The notes beneath the pieces were generated by a model. The model saw nothing but the letters and a program-made list of their open reading frames with translations, ran no database searches and had not been told where the DNA came from. A program made the position numbers and the translations under genes. From positions 6,524,357 to 6,588,356 of the forward strand of contig NZ_CP036343.1 in the NCBI RefSeq assembly GCF_007746795.1: a DNA stretch of 64,000 nt, given 5' to 3'. This stretch comes from Gimesia algae. GTDB lineage: Bacteria > Planctomycetota > Planctomycetia > Planctomycetales > Planctomycetaceae. Shown here piece after piece: positions 17,785 to 29,684 of the stretch. Each line of letters starts with the position of its first letter. Position 1 is the first letter of the stretch.

Positions 17785-19083
17785 ATGTCGACCGCGGCTC
17801 CAAGTATTGATACCGAAGAAACGGATACCAAAAAAATTCGGGTCCTGGCAGCCGGCTTCATTGGCAATATTCTGGAATGGTATGACTTCGCCGTTTATGG
17901 ATTTTTCGCACCCACCATCGGCAAGCTCTTCTTCCCGTCGGAAGATCCCCGGGTCTCACTGATTGCCGCCTTCGGTGCGTTCGCTGCCGGCTTTCTGATG
18001 CGACCAGTGGGCGCCGTGCTGTTCGGTCACATCGGCGATCGCATCGGTCGTAAGAAAGCGCTGACACTCTCCGTCATGATGATGGCGATTCCCACCATGC
18101 TCGTGGGCATCCTTCCCACACACGCTCAGATCGGTATGTACGCTGCCATCATGATGGTCCTGCTCCGTATGATTCAGGGCATTTCGGTCGGCGGAGAATA
18201 TACCAGTTCGTTCGTCTTCCTCGTCGAGCACGCGCCTGCAGGACGGCGTGCCTTTTTTGGCTCATGGAGCATGATCGGTGCCACGTGTGGCATTCTGCTC
18301 GGCTCCGCCGTCGGTGCTTTGATTAATAGCTTTACGACCAGTGAACAACTGCTGGCATGGGGTTGGCGAATTCCGTTCCTGGCCGGCGTGCTGGTCGCCT
18401 TCGTCGGTTATTTCATCAGGCATGGCATCCCCGATCAGCCCATCGCTGAAGAACTGTCAGAACAGGAAGTCTATTCGCCTCTCAAACAGGCCTGGGGCAG
18501 CCATAAAACAGAACTGCTGCAGTCGGCTGGTCTGAATATGATGAACGCGGTCACCTTTTATACCGTCTTCATTTATCTTTCTACCTGGCTGGTAGAAGAA
18601 GTGGGCGAAACTCGCGCGGAAGCACTCGACATCAATACCATCAGCATGGCTGCTTTAACGGTGATGGTTCCGTTTGCAGCGATGCTCGCCGATAAATTGG
18701 GTCGCAAACCATTGCTGCTGATCGGCGCCGCCGGAGTGACGCTATTCTCTTATCCTCTGCTATGGCTGATGCACCACCATCATTACCAGATGATCCTCGC
18801 CGGACAGATCGGCTTTGCTGTTCTCGTCGCCTGTTTCGCCGGTGCCATCCCTGCGACGATTACCGAACTCTTCAAACGTGGCGTCCGCGTCAGCGCGGCC
18901 AGTGTGAGCTACAATATTCCCTTTGCCATCTTCGGAGGGACCGCCCCCATGGTCGCCGCCTGGCTCGTCCATTCGACCGGAAACCCGCTCTCCATCGCCT
19001 GGTACCTCTCCGGCATCGCCGCGATTTCCTTCTGTATCACCCTCACCATCAAAGAAACCCGCCACAATTCACTGGAGGAATGA
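17785..19083 (+). CDS. MFS metabolite:H+ symporter
   Basis: A 432-residue inner-membrane transporter with about 12 helices. The opening GNILEWYDFAVYGFFAPTIG is the hallmark of the metabolite:H+ symporter branch (ProP, KgtP, citrate and shikimate carriers). The loop GDRIGRKKAL matches the MFS signature between helices 2 and 3, repeated in the second half as DKLGRKPLL. The substrate cannot be read from the sequence; small organic acids or osmolytes such as betaine/proline are typical. No catabolic genes are adjacent. Its stop lies only 9 bases from the stop of the convergent FecR/LamG gene. Confidence 0.9.
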   Translation: MSTAAPSIDTEETDTKKIRVLAAGFIGNILEWYDFAVYGFFAPTIGKLFFPSEDPRVSLIAAFGAFAAGFLMRPVGAVLFGHIGDRIGRKKALTLSVMMMAIPTMLVGILPTHAQIGMYAAIMMVLLRMIQGISVGGEYTSSFVFLVEHAPAGRRAFFGSWSMIGATCGILLGSAVGALINSFTTSEQLLAWGWRIPFLAGVLVAFVGYFIRHGIPDQPIAEELSEQEVYSPLKQAWGSHKTELLQSAGLNMMNAVTFYTVFIYLSTWLVEEVGETRAEALDINTISMAALTVMVPFAAMLADKLGRKPLLLIGAAGVTLFSYPLLWLMHHHHYQMILAGQIGFAVLVACFAGAIPATITELFKRGVRVSAASVSYNIPFAIFGGTAPMVAAWLVHSTGNPLSIAWYLSGIAAISFCITLTIKETRHNSLEE

Positions 19084-19092
19084 TCAATCCGA

Positions 19093-20775
19093 TCACAGTA
19101 CCGGTTCCCCGGTCTCTGCAGAGAATCTCATCTTCTGCCCCTTGTTGAGCAGCATGTTTTTACCCTGTTTTTCCTGCAACACAAATTTGTTCAACTGGCC
19201 TTCAAAATAATCTCTGCCCGCTTTGACGCATTCAAAGTGAGCGGCGATCGTCGCCGGATCCAGTGCGTAATCATAGAATGCGACTTCATCAATCACGCCA
19301 CTAAATGGCTCGCGGCCTACGAATGATTCAAAATCGGAGGTAATCAGGTTACCAATCACTGCGGGGGTCGAACCACCGCTGATGATCATCGTGCCAACCG
19401 GAAATCGATGGCTCATTCGCAGCTTTCCATCAATATAAATAGCTTTCACTCCCGTCCAGCCATTATAAGTGGCAACGATATGATGTGGCTTGCCATCTCG
19501 CATTTCAGCCAAAGTGGGGCGTCCCTCTTTCCCGTCCAGGGGCATATCCAGTTCGCTGTAACCCATACCCGACAAAAACAGACCAAATGACAGACACGGA
19601 CCTCCCTCCACTATAGGAATCTGAGAAATACCGGCTTTATTATCATTCTGAAAACTCAGTAACATCCGATAGCTGCCATCCTCTTTACGGAAGATTTCAT
19701 CATAATCATAGGGTTTTTTAGCAGGTTGATGATCTGAAATCTGCCACTCAGAGATCACCATGGCTTCAATAGTCACCCCTGTCGAAACCGCATAATCACC
19801 GGTCCCCACCTCCTTGCCGCCCCCATTGCCCAGCAGCAGACTCGCATCAGGGTGATTGTTAAACCGTATTGCACCCCTGCCAATGATGCCTTCAACCCGC
19901 ACTGCATTTTTACCGGCACGAATTGCTCCCATGCCTATCGCATCCTGTAATGACTCCGATTCTCTCTGATCGAAATTCCAGTAGAATCGAGGTAAACGTC
20001 CCCGGGGCTTCACTTCAACCTGACCATCCAGAACATGCACGTAAGTTTCAGACTCTTCGTTCACACTGACCTCGTATTCGGTTCCCCGATTGATCAGTTC
20101 CACACTGGGCGTTTCCAGTTTAAAAGGAGCTTTGCGATCAGAGCGATGTGTGAGCAACTTCCCGGAAAACAGTGTCCCCTGATCTTTGCCTTCCATACCG
20201 AACAGGGAGGGACTTGTCAGGGAAACATCGGCACCACCCGAAAAAGCAAAGTCCACGTTACCGGAAGTCACCTTAACAGTGCCCGGCTGGAAGTGATCTG
20301 TCATCACCGGATTCTTGCCCAGCAGTTCCCATTTCGCCTGAAGCGTCGACTGCACAACAGCGACTTCTGAGGGAGGTACGGCATTTTCATCAAAATAATA
20401 TTGAGACCGATCCTGCACAACATCAGGCGCACCAGCCTTTTGAGGTGCACTCTGTAAGGAGAGAAACAGCCCGACCGCACACAGACAGACAAGCAGACTG
20501 AAGCCTGGTATAAGCAGAAACCGGGCAGGCACACGCCTTGGTTTCTGTGGAATCGTGGGAGCTTCTGCCTCAGCAGGCGGTAACTGTCCGGATTTTGCTG
20601 CACTCGCCAGCCCGATATGCAGAAACACGTAATTCAGATATTCGCGACGGTACTCGGGATGCTCCGTCAGCAACTGCTCCAGGGCTGCCAGCTCTACTTC
20701 AGTGATGATCCCCGAACATTGTGCGTCAGCCAGTTCCAGAATTTGCTCCGGCAGTATGGATTCAGATTTTTTCAT
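19093..20775 (-). CDS. FecR/LamG-domain membrane protein
   Basis: A 560-residue protein. Residues 10-55 (ADAQCSGIITEVELAALEQL) form the cytoplasmic anti-sigma-like helical domain. One membrane segment is at residues 86-107 (FLLIPGFSLLVCLCAVGLFL). FecR-like beta repeats span about 160-275 (ending HVLDGQVEVKPRG), and a LamG/concanavalin-like lectin domain follows (about 290-520; ATYNGWTGVKAIYIDGK, GVIDEVAFYDYALD). Start and stop overlap with the sigma-factor gene (ATGA) shows translational coupling. In planctomycetes such pairs probably sense carbohydrates or surface ligands and hold the sigma factor; inferred from architecture. Confidence 0.85.
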   Translation of the reverse strand: MKKSESILPEQILELADAQCSGIITEVELAALEQLLTEHPEYRREYLNYVFLHIGLASAAKSGQLPPAEAEAPTIPQKPRRVPARFLLIPGFSLLVCLCAVGLFLSLQSAPQKAGAPDVVQDRSQYYFDENAVPPSEVAVVQSTLQAKWELLGKNPVMTDHFQPGTVKVTSGNVDFAFSGGADVSLTSPSLFGMEGKDQGTLFSGKLLTHRSDRKAPFKLETPSVELINRGTEYEVSVNEESETYVHVLDGQVEVKPRGRLPRFYWNFDQRESESLQDAIGMGAIRAGKNAVRVEGIIGRGAIRFNNHPDASLLLGNGGGKEVGTGDYAVSTGVTIEAMVISEWQISDHQPAKKPYDYDEIFRKEDGSYRMLLSFQNDNKAGISQIPIVEGGPCLSFGLFLSGMGYSELDMPLDGKEGRPTLAEMRDGKPHHIVATYNGWTGVKAIYIDGKLRMSHRFPVGTMIISGGSTPAVIGNLITSDFESFVGREPFSGVIDEVAFYDYALDPATIAAHFECVKAGRDYFEGQLNKFVLQEKQGKNMLLNKGQKMRFSAETGEPVL

Positions 20776-21335
20776 GAAGTCATCTCACTGGAAAGACGGC
20801 GGTTGACACAATCAAATAATACTTTCCGGATTTTTTTGATTGTTTTGTAGATCGCATGAGAGGAACATTTCCAGCGGTCGGCGACTGTGGCCGCCGTCTC
20901 CCGATCTCCGTAATACGCGTCGATCAGATCACGTTCGCGCGGACTTAGCTTTTGCATACACTGGGTGAGCGCCAATTGACGCTGACTCTGTTCCTCCACC
21001 ATACTCGAAACGTCCTCCGCCAGTTCCGTCACGAGGTTATCACTGAAGATCAGCCGTTTATTCTGATACTTCCGTCTGTATTTTCGCACCTGGTTGAATG
21101 CAATCCCGTTCGCCCAGTTCAGGAAACTGCGATCAGGATCATATCCCGAAAATTCTTTCCACAGTATCACACAGGTTTCCTGGAATATGTCTTCCGCAGC
21201 AGAGACATCCAGTACCATGGCGAGAATAAATCCATAGATTTTGCGGTCTTCCCGCGAGAACAGTCGAAAGAACTCTTCACTCATAACCGGATTGTCTAAA
21301 TGCTTACTCATAACGAGGTAAAGTCTATCAGTCAC
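20772..21335 (-). CDS. ECF-type RNA polymerase sigma factor
   Basis: A 187-residue sigma-70 family protein with region 2 (ILAMVLDVSAAEDIFQETCV, the DxxQxxxL-like core) and region 4 (LSPRERDLIDAYYGD, then helix-turn-helix ETAATVADRWKCSSHAIYK). The family is the large planctomycete group with a NWANGIAFNQVRKYRRK segment. The annotated start is GTG (21335); ATG at 21311 or 21284 are plausible alternatives and no start has a clear ribosome-binding site. It overlaps the downstream FecR/LamG gene by 4 bases, so the two are translated together. Confidence 0.88.
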   Translation of the reverse strand: MTDRLYLVMSKHLDNPVMSEEFFRLFSREDRKIYGFILAMVLDVSAAEDIFQETCVILWKEFSGYDPDRSFLNWANGIAFNQVRKYRRKYQNKRLIFSDNLVTELAEDVSSMVEEQSQRQLALTQCMQKLSPRERDLIDAYYGDRETAATVADRWKCSSHAIYKTIKKIRKVLFDCVNRRLSSEMTS

Positions 21336-21400
21336 AGAGAACGGAAGAAAACATTCAGGCGACAGAAATGCGCGCAGGAGCAGACCCGTGAAGCTGCCTT

Positions 21401-21522
21401 CTATAGTATGTGGCGCGCAGTCTGACCGATTGGTACTGGAAAATTATGAATTCCACATTTTTTTTTATAAAAAGCAGAAAGTTCTGGTACGAATCGGCCA
21501 CTCAGCGCGCCATATACCTATT
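21401..21522. repeat. Imperfect inverted repeat, about 36-nt arms
   Basis: The left arm (21401-21437, core TGGCGCGCAGTCTGACCGAT) and the right arm (21485-21522, core GAATCGGCCACTCAGCGCGC) are near reverse complements with a few mismatches, separated by a 47-base A/T-rich loop that includes a T tract. It fills most of the 317-base gap between the sigma-factor gene and the DUF1559 gene. It could be a MITE-like element, a large stem-loop or an operator. No target-site duplication was obvious. Confidence 0.65.
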
Positions 21523-21652
21523 GAGGGCCTGCTGCGTTTTTACTGTTCTCCCTTCTGAAATGCAGTTCCGATGATTGTTATTTCCCTCATATCCAAGGAG
21601 TTCTGTTTTCTATTTCGATTTATTTTCATCTGATTCAACCCAAGGAGAACTT

Positions 21653-22576
21653 ATGTTCGTCGCTCGCAAACATGACTATCGCATGCGTTCCGCGTTTACA
21701 TTAATTGAATTGCTGGTCGTCATCGCCATTATAGCGATTTTGATCGCCCTGTTGCTGCCCGCAGTACAGCAGGCACGCGAAGCAGCCCGCCGCAGTACCT
21801 GTAAAAACAATTTAAAGCAACTGGGACTGGCGCTACATAATTATCACGAAACACATCGGCTGTTTCCCCCGGGAATGATATATCGAGTTGTAACGTCATC
21901 CTCACCATCAGGAAAACGAACTCCTTTCTGCCTGCATCTGCTGCCTTATATTGACAAGGCCAATGTATACAACCTGTACGATCATGACCAGAACTGGCAT
22001 GCGACCGTGCATGATCCTCAACCAGCCGGCAACGGTGTGCGGCTGGTGCCGCTTCCTGTCTGGCAATGCCCTACCGATCGAGAAGCCATCTGGAATTCCA
22101 ATCCGGATGGAAGTATTCGAGGAAACTATGGTGTCAACTGGGGGCAGGGCACATTTGGAACTCAAATCAAACCTGCGCCGTTCAAAAATGCATTCGGAGC
22201 TAAAATGCGGGATATCACCGATGGTTCCAGCAACACCCTGGCCATGCTGGAAATGCTGAAGCCAGCCACGGGTGCAGACGATTATCGAGCCTGGATCTGG
22301 AATGATGAACCGGAAAGTGTCGTCATGACACGCGTCGGTCCCAACAGTTCGGCTCCCGATCTGGTTACGCATTGTGTCTCAGAAGGACAGCGTCTCCCCT
22401 GCACTGGTTCCATCTCGGGAAATGATCGCAGCAATGCCTCACGCAGTCTGCATGTGGGGGGAGTTCATGCCTTGATGTGTGATGGTGCCGTCCGTTTCAT
22501 TTCTGAAAATATTGATCTTAACACCTGGCAAAGTCTGAGCAGTATGAGTGGCGAAGAAGTGATCGGCGAATTTTAA
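21653..22576 (+). CDS. DUF1559 prepilin-like protein
   Basis: A 307-residue protein starting at the ATG at 21653, preferred over an upstream in-frame start at 21575 because CAAGGAG lies just before it. The type IV prepilin/pseudopilin N-terminus [20 protein letters not shown] is followed by the characteristic [14 protein letters not shown] and [16 protein letters not shown]. The C-terminus [20 protein letters not shown] is the DUF1559 signature. These proteins are numerous in planctomycetes and are presumed to be exported via type II-like machinery. A lipoprotein gene follows 85 bases downstream. Confidence 0.95.
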   Translation: MFVARKHDYRMRSAFTLIELLVVIAIIAILIALLLPAVQQAREAARRSTCKNNLKQLGLALHNYHETHRLFPPGMIYRVVTSSSPSGKRTPFCLHLLPYIDKANVYNLYDHDQNWHATVHDPQPAGNGVRLVPLPVWQCPTDREAIWNSNPDGSIRGNYGVNWGQGTFGTQIKPAPFKNAFGAKMRDITDGSSNTLAMLEMLKPATGADDYRAWIWNDEPESVVMTRVGPNSSAPDLVTHCVSEGQRLPCTGSISGNDRSNASRSLHVGGVHALMCDGAVRFISENIDLNTWQSLSSMSGEEVIGEF

Positions 22577-22661
22577 ACAATTCGCGCGGACTCACTTCCT
22601 GAACATCCATCATATATGACCTGCTTAAAGGAATCCAGGAGATTCCGAGAAGGGCTGACCA

Positions 22662-23084
22662 ATGAAATTACAGACTTGTCTGATGTTGATATTATATAGT
22701 GCAGCTGTTATCGGGCTGGGAGGTTGTAACAACCAAAGCACATTCGAGCGAACCCAGGTGGAAGGCGTAGTGACTTTGAATGGCAACCCGGTGGAACAGG
22801 GGGTCATCACATTTATCCCTGCCGGCAAAGGGGCTTCTGCTGGAGCGAAAATTGAATCGGGAAAATTTGCCATTCCTAAGGAAACTGGCCCCAGCCCGGG
22901 AGAGTATAAAGTGGAAATTGATTCCAGTATTCCTACCGGCAAACAGATTCTGGATACCGATGGTGAAACAATGGTTACCGAATATGAAAACGGCATCCCT
23001 CCCCGCTTCAACAGGCAAACGGAACTGACAGTCACGCTCAAAGAGGGCAATAATCAACAGCTTTTCGATCTGGAAACCAAATAG
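22662..23084 (+). CDS. Small lipoprotein with carboxypeptidase-regulatory-like fold
   Basis: A 140-residue protein with a signal peptide ending in lipobox LGGC (Cys at residue 21). The rest matches the planctomycete pattern of one transthyretin/carboxypeptidase-regulatory-like beta domain: VEGVVTLNGNPVEQGVITFI, then GPSPGEYKVEID. Such genes very commonly follow DUF1559 genes, as here. Probably outer-membrane anchored; function unknown. Confidence 0.85.
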   Translation: MKLQTCLMLILYSAAVIGLGGCNNQSTFERTQVEGVVTLNGNPVEQGVITFIPAGKGASAGAKIESGKFAIPKETGPSPGEYKVEIDSSIPTGKQILDTDGETMVTEYENGIPPRFNRQTELTVTLKEGNNQQLFDLETK

Positions 23085-23263
23085 AGAATCGCCTGCTCCA
23101 CTCTGGCATCTCTCAATTTATCCCCTGGGACGCCCGACTCAGGTTAGTTTTTCCAATCAAACATACATTGAATGCCCCTATCGTTTATAATGAAAAAGTC
23201 AGAGCAGACACAGCTCACGTGTACGAGCTATTACTTCTCACTCCAGAGAGATAGAAAAAACAG

Positions 23264-26248
<2,985 letters not shown>

Positions 26249-26267
26249 TCAAGCAGAAAGTGATCTT

Positions 26268-27716
26268 ATGGATCGTCGAGAGTTTCTGATGTCAGCCGGC
26301 GGTGGCCTGGGGGGAATTGCCCTGGCTTCGCTGCTGCAAAACGATCAATTGCTGGCGCGCCCTCAGTCCAGCACTCAGACTCTGCATCACCCGCCAAAAG
26401 CAAAGCGGGTTGTCCAGCTTTATATGTCTGGTGCCGCCAGTCAGTGTGACACGTTCGACTTTAAACCCCAGTTGATCAAAGACAACGGCAACGACTGGGA
26501 TCCCGGCGAACAGGTGCAACTCTTTCAGTCTTCACCAGGTAAAACCATGCAGGCTCCCTGGAAGTGGAAACAGTATGGTCAATCGGGGAAGTGGTTGAAC
26601 GAATGCGTCGCACCCCTGGGAGACTGCGTGGACGATATGGCATTCATTCATAACATGGTCAGCAAGTCGAACGTGCACGGCCCGGCAACATTCATGCAGG
26701 CCACCGGATTCATTCTGCCCGGCTTTCCCGGCATGGGCGCCTGGATCAGTTACGGACTCGGCAGCATGACCGATAACCTGCCCACATTTGTCGTACTGCC
26801 CGACCCGCGTGGCTTTGCTCCTAACGGTGCTGCCAACTGGTCAGCTGGTTTTCTGCCCGCCAGTAATCAGGGGACAATGATCCGCCCGAATTCTAAAACT
26901 CCCATCTCCAATTTATTCCCCCCTGAGAATGACTTCATTTCCAGCCAGAGCGACCGTAACGTACTGGCTGCACTGAAACAGTTAAACAGGAAACATGAGC
27001 AGCAACGCGGCGGAGATTCGCGCCTGAATGCACGGATTCAATCCTATGAACTCGCCGCCAAAATGCAGTTACAGGCACCTGAAGTTCTCGACCTTTCAGG
27101 TGAAACGAAAAGTACGCTCCAGATGTACGGTCTGGATTCCGTCGATTTCGAAGTTCAGGAAGGCATCAGCGAAGCAGCAGAGATCGCGTATTTCGGCAGA
27201 AACTGTCTGGTCGCCCGCCGTATGCTGGAGCAGGGAGTCCGGTTCGTGCAGATCTGGTCCGGAGCAGACAATGGTCACCCCCGCCGCAACTGGGATTCGC
27301 ACGAAGATATCAAACGCGATCACTGGCCTTTAGGGCGGGGCATGTCCATCGGAGCCGCCGCGTTAATTAAAGACCTCAAACAACGCGGCATGCTCGACGA
27401 TACCATTATTCTCTGGACAACAGAATTTGGCAGAATGCCCTGCAGTCAAGGCAGTAAAGGTCGTGACCACAATCCGTTTGTCTTCAGCAACTGGCTGGCA
27501 GGGGGTGGTATCAAAGGGGGCACAACTTATGGTGAATCGGATCAATGGTCATTCAAACCCGCCGACCCTGCCAATCCCACGATGTGCTATGACGTGCACG
27601 CCACCATCCTGCATCAGTTGGGCATTGATCATGAAAAACTGACCTTTCGGCATAACGGCATTGATCGGCGTCTGACCGATGTTCACGGTCATGTGATCAA
27701 AGACATCCTTTCATAA
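26268..27716 (+). CDS. Tat-exported DUF1501 protein
   Basis: A 482-residue protein with a Tat-type N-terminus (DRREFLMSAGGGLGG). DUF1501 belongs to the alkaline-phosphatase/sulfatase-like superfamily; motifs seen include KRVVQLYMSGAASQCDTFD, TFVVLPDPRG, VRFVQIWSGADNGHPRRNWD and EFGRMPCSQGSKGRDHNP. The family commonly lacks the sulfatase formylglycine site, and none is evident here. It is the constant partner of PSD1 proteins; the 19-base gap indicates co-transcription with the preceding gene. Enzymatic activity is not established. Confidence 0.93.
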   Translation: MDRREFLMSAGGGLGGIALASLLQNDQLLARPQSSTQTLHHPPKAKRVVQLYMSGAASQCDTFDFKPQLIKDNGNDWDPGEQVQLFQSSPGKTMQAPWKWKQYGQSGKWLNECVAPLGDCVDDMAFIHNMVSKSNVHGPATFMQATGFILPGFPGMGAWISYGLGSMTDNLPTFVVLPDPRGFAPNGAANWSAGFLPASNQGTMIRPNSKTPISNLFPPENDFISSQSDRNVLAALKQLNRKHEQQRGGDSRLNARIQSYELAAKMQLQAPEVLDLSGETKSTLQMYGLDSVDFEVQEGISEAAEIAYFGRNCLVARRMLEQGVRFVQIWSGADNGHPRRNWDSHEDIKRDHWPLGRGMSIGAAALIKDLKQRGMLDDTIILWTTEFGRMPCSQGSKGRDHNPFVFSNWLAGGGIKGGTTYGESDQWSFKPADPANPTMCYDVHATILHQLGIDHEKLTFRHNGIDRRLTDVHGHVIKDILS

Positions 27717-27764
27717 CAGGCCCGGGCAATCGCGATTGCTGCACTTCTCCCAGTCAACAAAAAA

Positions 27765-27800
27765 CGAGTGACTGGTTCAGAACCAGCCACTCGCCTTTTA
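27765..27800. terminator. Bidirectional terminator
   Basis: CGAGTG-A-CTGGTT (27765-27777) pairs with AACCAG-C-CACTCG (27781-27793), followed by CCTTTTA on the plus strand and preceded by an A tract serving the minus strand. It separates the convergent DUF1501 and DUF1559 genes. Confidence 0.85.
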
Positions 27801-27831
27801 CATTATTGACAGTGAAATAGGAGCTTCGAGA

Positions 27832-28971
27832 TTATTCGAAGTTACCTTTCGTCAACTGAGCATCCAGCCAGGGACCGGAGAAGCACTCGGAAGGACGCAG
27901 TTCTACTGTACCATCTGTGTATCCTGATCCAGTACCGGAAGCTGGGAAACCAGGATTCAGGAAGCCATCTCCATTGAGGTCGACGATTGCTTTCACACTT
28001 CCATCAGCCATCAGGACGTTGCAAATCTTGTTTCGGCCACGACCGTGCCATGCAAACCAGTCACGTGAATCCTGTAACCACAGATTACCGTCAGCACCAG
28101 GAATACCAGTTCGGTTCGGGTCAGGTAGTTCAGCAGGTGTGGCGTTGACCACATTGGTACCAGCTGGCATCAGAGCGACTTTAGTTCCATCCCAAGTACC
28201 GGGACCATCATTGAATGACTCGGCCAGACGTTCGCCCTCATCGAGAAAACCGGGAATCGAGTCAGACAGAACAGCTTCGCCTACATCACCAGGAGCTCCA
28301 CAACCCATGAAGGAAACAGCAGAAGAAGAAACGCGGGACGAATCCAGACGACGAATTGTCAATGGCCCCAGTGAACCACCAAACCCTTTCAGACCAGATG
28401 CAGTGACACCGGCATTAGTTTTTGCACCGGAACGTACCAGATACCAGCTGGATGCGTAGTTCGTTCCATATCCGTCTTCCAGCAGCTTGGCAACTTGAAG
28501 AAGTCGAGCTGCTGTTCCTTCAGTACCACTGGTCCAGGTGGCACAGATTCCTTCGCTTAAGCGAGCAACCGGTGCAGAGTCTTTGTTACTGGTGTTAGCA
28601 ACACCAATCATGTCGTTCAGTTTTTCAGATCCCAGCAGAGTAGATGAGGGACACAGCATCTTCTGAGGAAGACCGGCACCACTGTTAACCATGTCGGCAA
28701 CCCAGCCCCAGGTGTCAGGACATCCATCACGACGGAAGTCATAAGCACCAGTACAGTAACGACCACTGGGATCGGTGGAAGCAAAAGAGTGCATGGAAAG
28801 ACCGAACTGACGCAAGTTGCTTTTGCACTGTGAAGACCGTGCAGATTCTCGCGCTGAGAAGACTGCTGGAATCAGCAGAGCGGCTAGTAAAGCGATGATC
28901 GAGATCACCACCAGAAGTTCAATCAGAGTAAAACCTGATCGTTTCGTGTTATGAGCACGTAATTTTTGCAT
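27832..28971 (-). CDS. DUF1559-type prepilin-like protein, 379 aa
   Basis: The N-terminus [20 protein letters not shown] is a type IV prepilin signal, followed by [20 protein letters not shown] and [14 protein letters not shown], the DUF1559 pattern. The C-terminus reads [20 protein letters not shown], close to but not identical with the usual DGSVRF ending, and continues into a short [16 protein letters not shown] tail that is calcium-loop-like. AGGAAACACA precedes the ATG. It is longer than the common members and may be a distinct subgroup. Surface or secreted; function unknown. Confidence 0.9.
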   Translation of the reverse strand: MQKLRAHNTKRSGFTLIELLVVISIIALLAALLIPAVFSARESARSSQCKSNLRQFGLSMHSFASTDPSGRYCTGAYDFRRDGCPDTWGWVADMVNSGAGLPQKMLCPSSTLLGSEKLNDMIGVANTSNKDSAPVARLSEGICATWTSGTEGTAARLLQVAKLLEDGYGTNYASSWYLVRSGAKTNAGVTASGLKGFGGSLGPLTIRRLDSSRVSSSAVSFMGCGAPGDVGEAVLSDSIPGFLDEGERLAESFNDGPGTWDGTKVALMPAGTNVVNATPAELPDPNRTGIPGADGNLWLQDSRDWFAWHGRGRNKICNVLMADGSVKAIVDLNGDGFLNPGFPASGTGSGYTDGTVELRPSECFSGPWLDAQLTKGNFE

Positions 28972-29684
28972 TGTGTTTCCTGTTTTTTAAAAAGATGTTT
29001 GACAGTTACGCGAACAATGAAGGCTTAAAACATTTAAATTTGATTTTGAAAGAAACAGGCTATCCCCATCAGCTTGGCACTGAATGTATGAAACTAAACT
29101 GCTCCCCCCTCTTAATTCCTGTAGACTCACTCACTTCGAATTCGATTTGCAATTTGCATCTGAAAAACACTTTGCCGGCTGAATTTCTCAGATGGGCATA
29201 CGGTATCGTGCTACTGTGAAGTTTTTTCTTCCCGTTAAGTTAAGAAGAGATGAATAATGCGTAGCAAAATTGATCAAAACGGGCCATTTGTTAACGTTTG
29301 ATAAATATACAGTTAGGTTTCTGCAGGGAGCTTCATAAAAATGTGTTGTGTTTCAACCAGCTTCAGAGAGACAAAACTTGAATTTCCTTGATCAAAGTCC
29401 GTATAATTGCAGTTGAGATATCAGGAGTCTGGTTCAAAAGATCGGTTCCTAAGTCACCTGCTCAAAAAGTGTTAGAACCACAACGAGCTACCCCCACTTT
29501 GAGGAAAGTGGCGGACCGGTATTCACTCGTGTTTGATTTTGAGATTGAGAAATCATTCCGACACACAGAAAAACCGGGTTTGCAGCCTGCCTGACCTGAC
29601 TTCATGTTTTGTCAAAGCCGCCTCGTTTTTTTCCTGTAACGGTTCTGATTTCTGATCTTTCTGTATAGACCGAAAGAGAAGCCA
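28972..29684. other. Intergenic region, 713 bp
   Basis: Divergent upstream region of the DUF1559 and PSD1 genes; A/T-rich near both ends. Short open frames at 28971-29219 and 29388-29594 show no family resemblance. No tRNA, strong hairpin or repeat was seen. Probably promoter and leader DNA, with room for an unrecognised small RNA. Confidence 0.4.

Noticed and set aside
28971-29219. Possible 82-residue gene upstream of the DUF1559 gene
   Set aside because: Lies in the leader of the opposite gene and has no recognisable domain.
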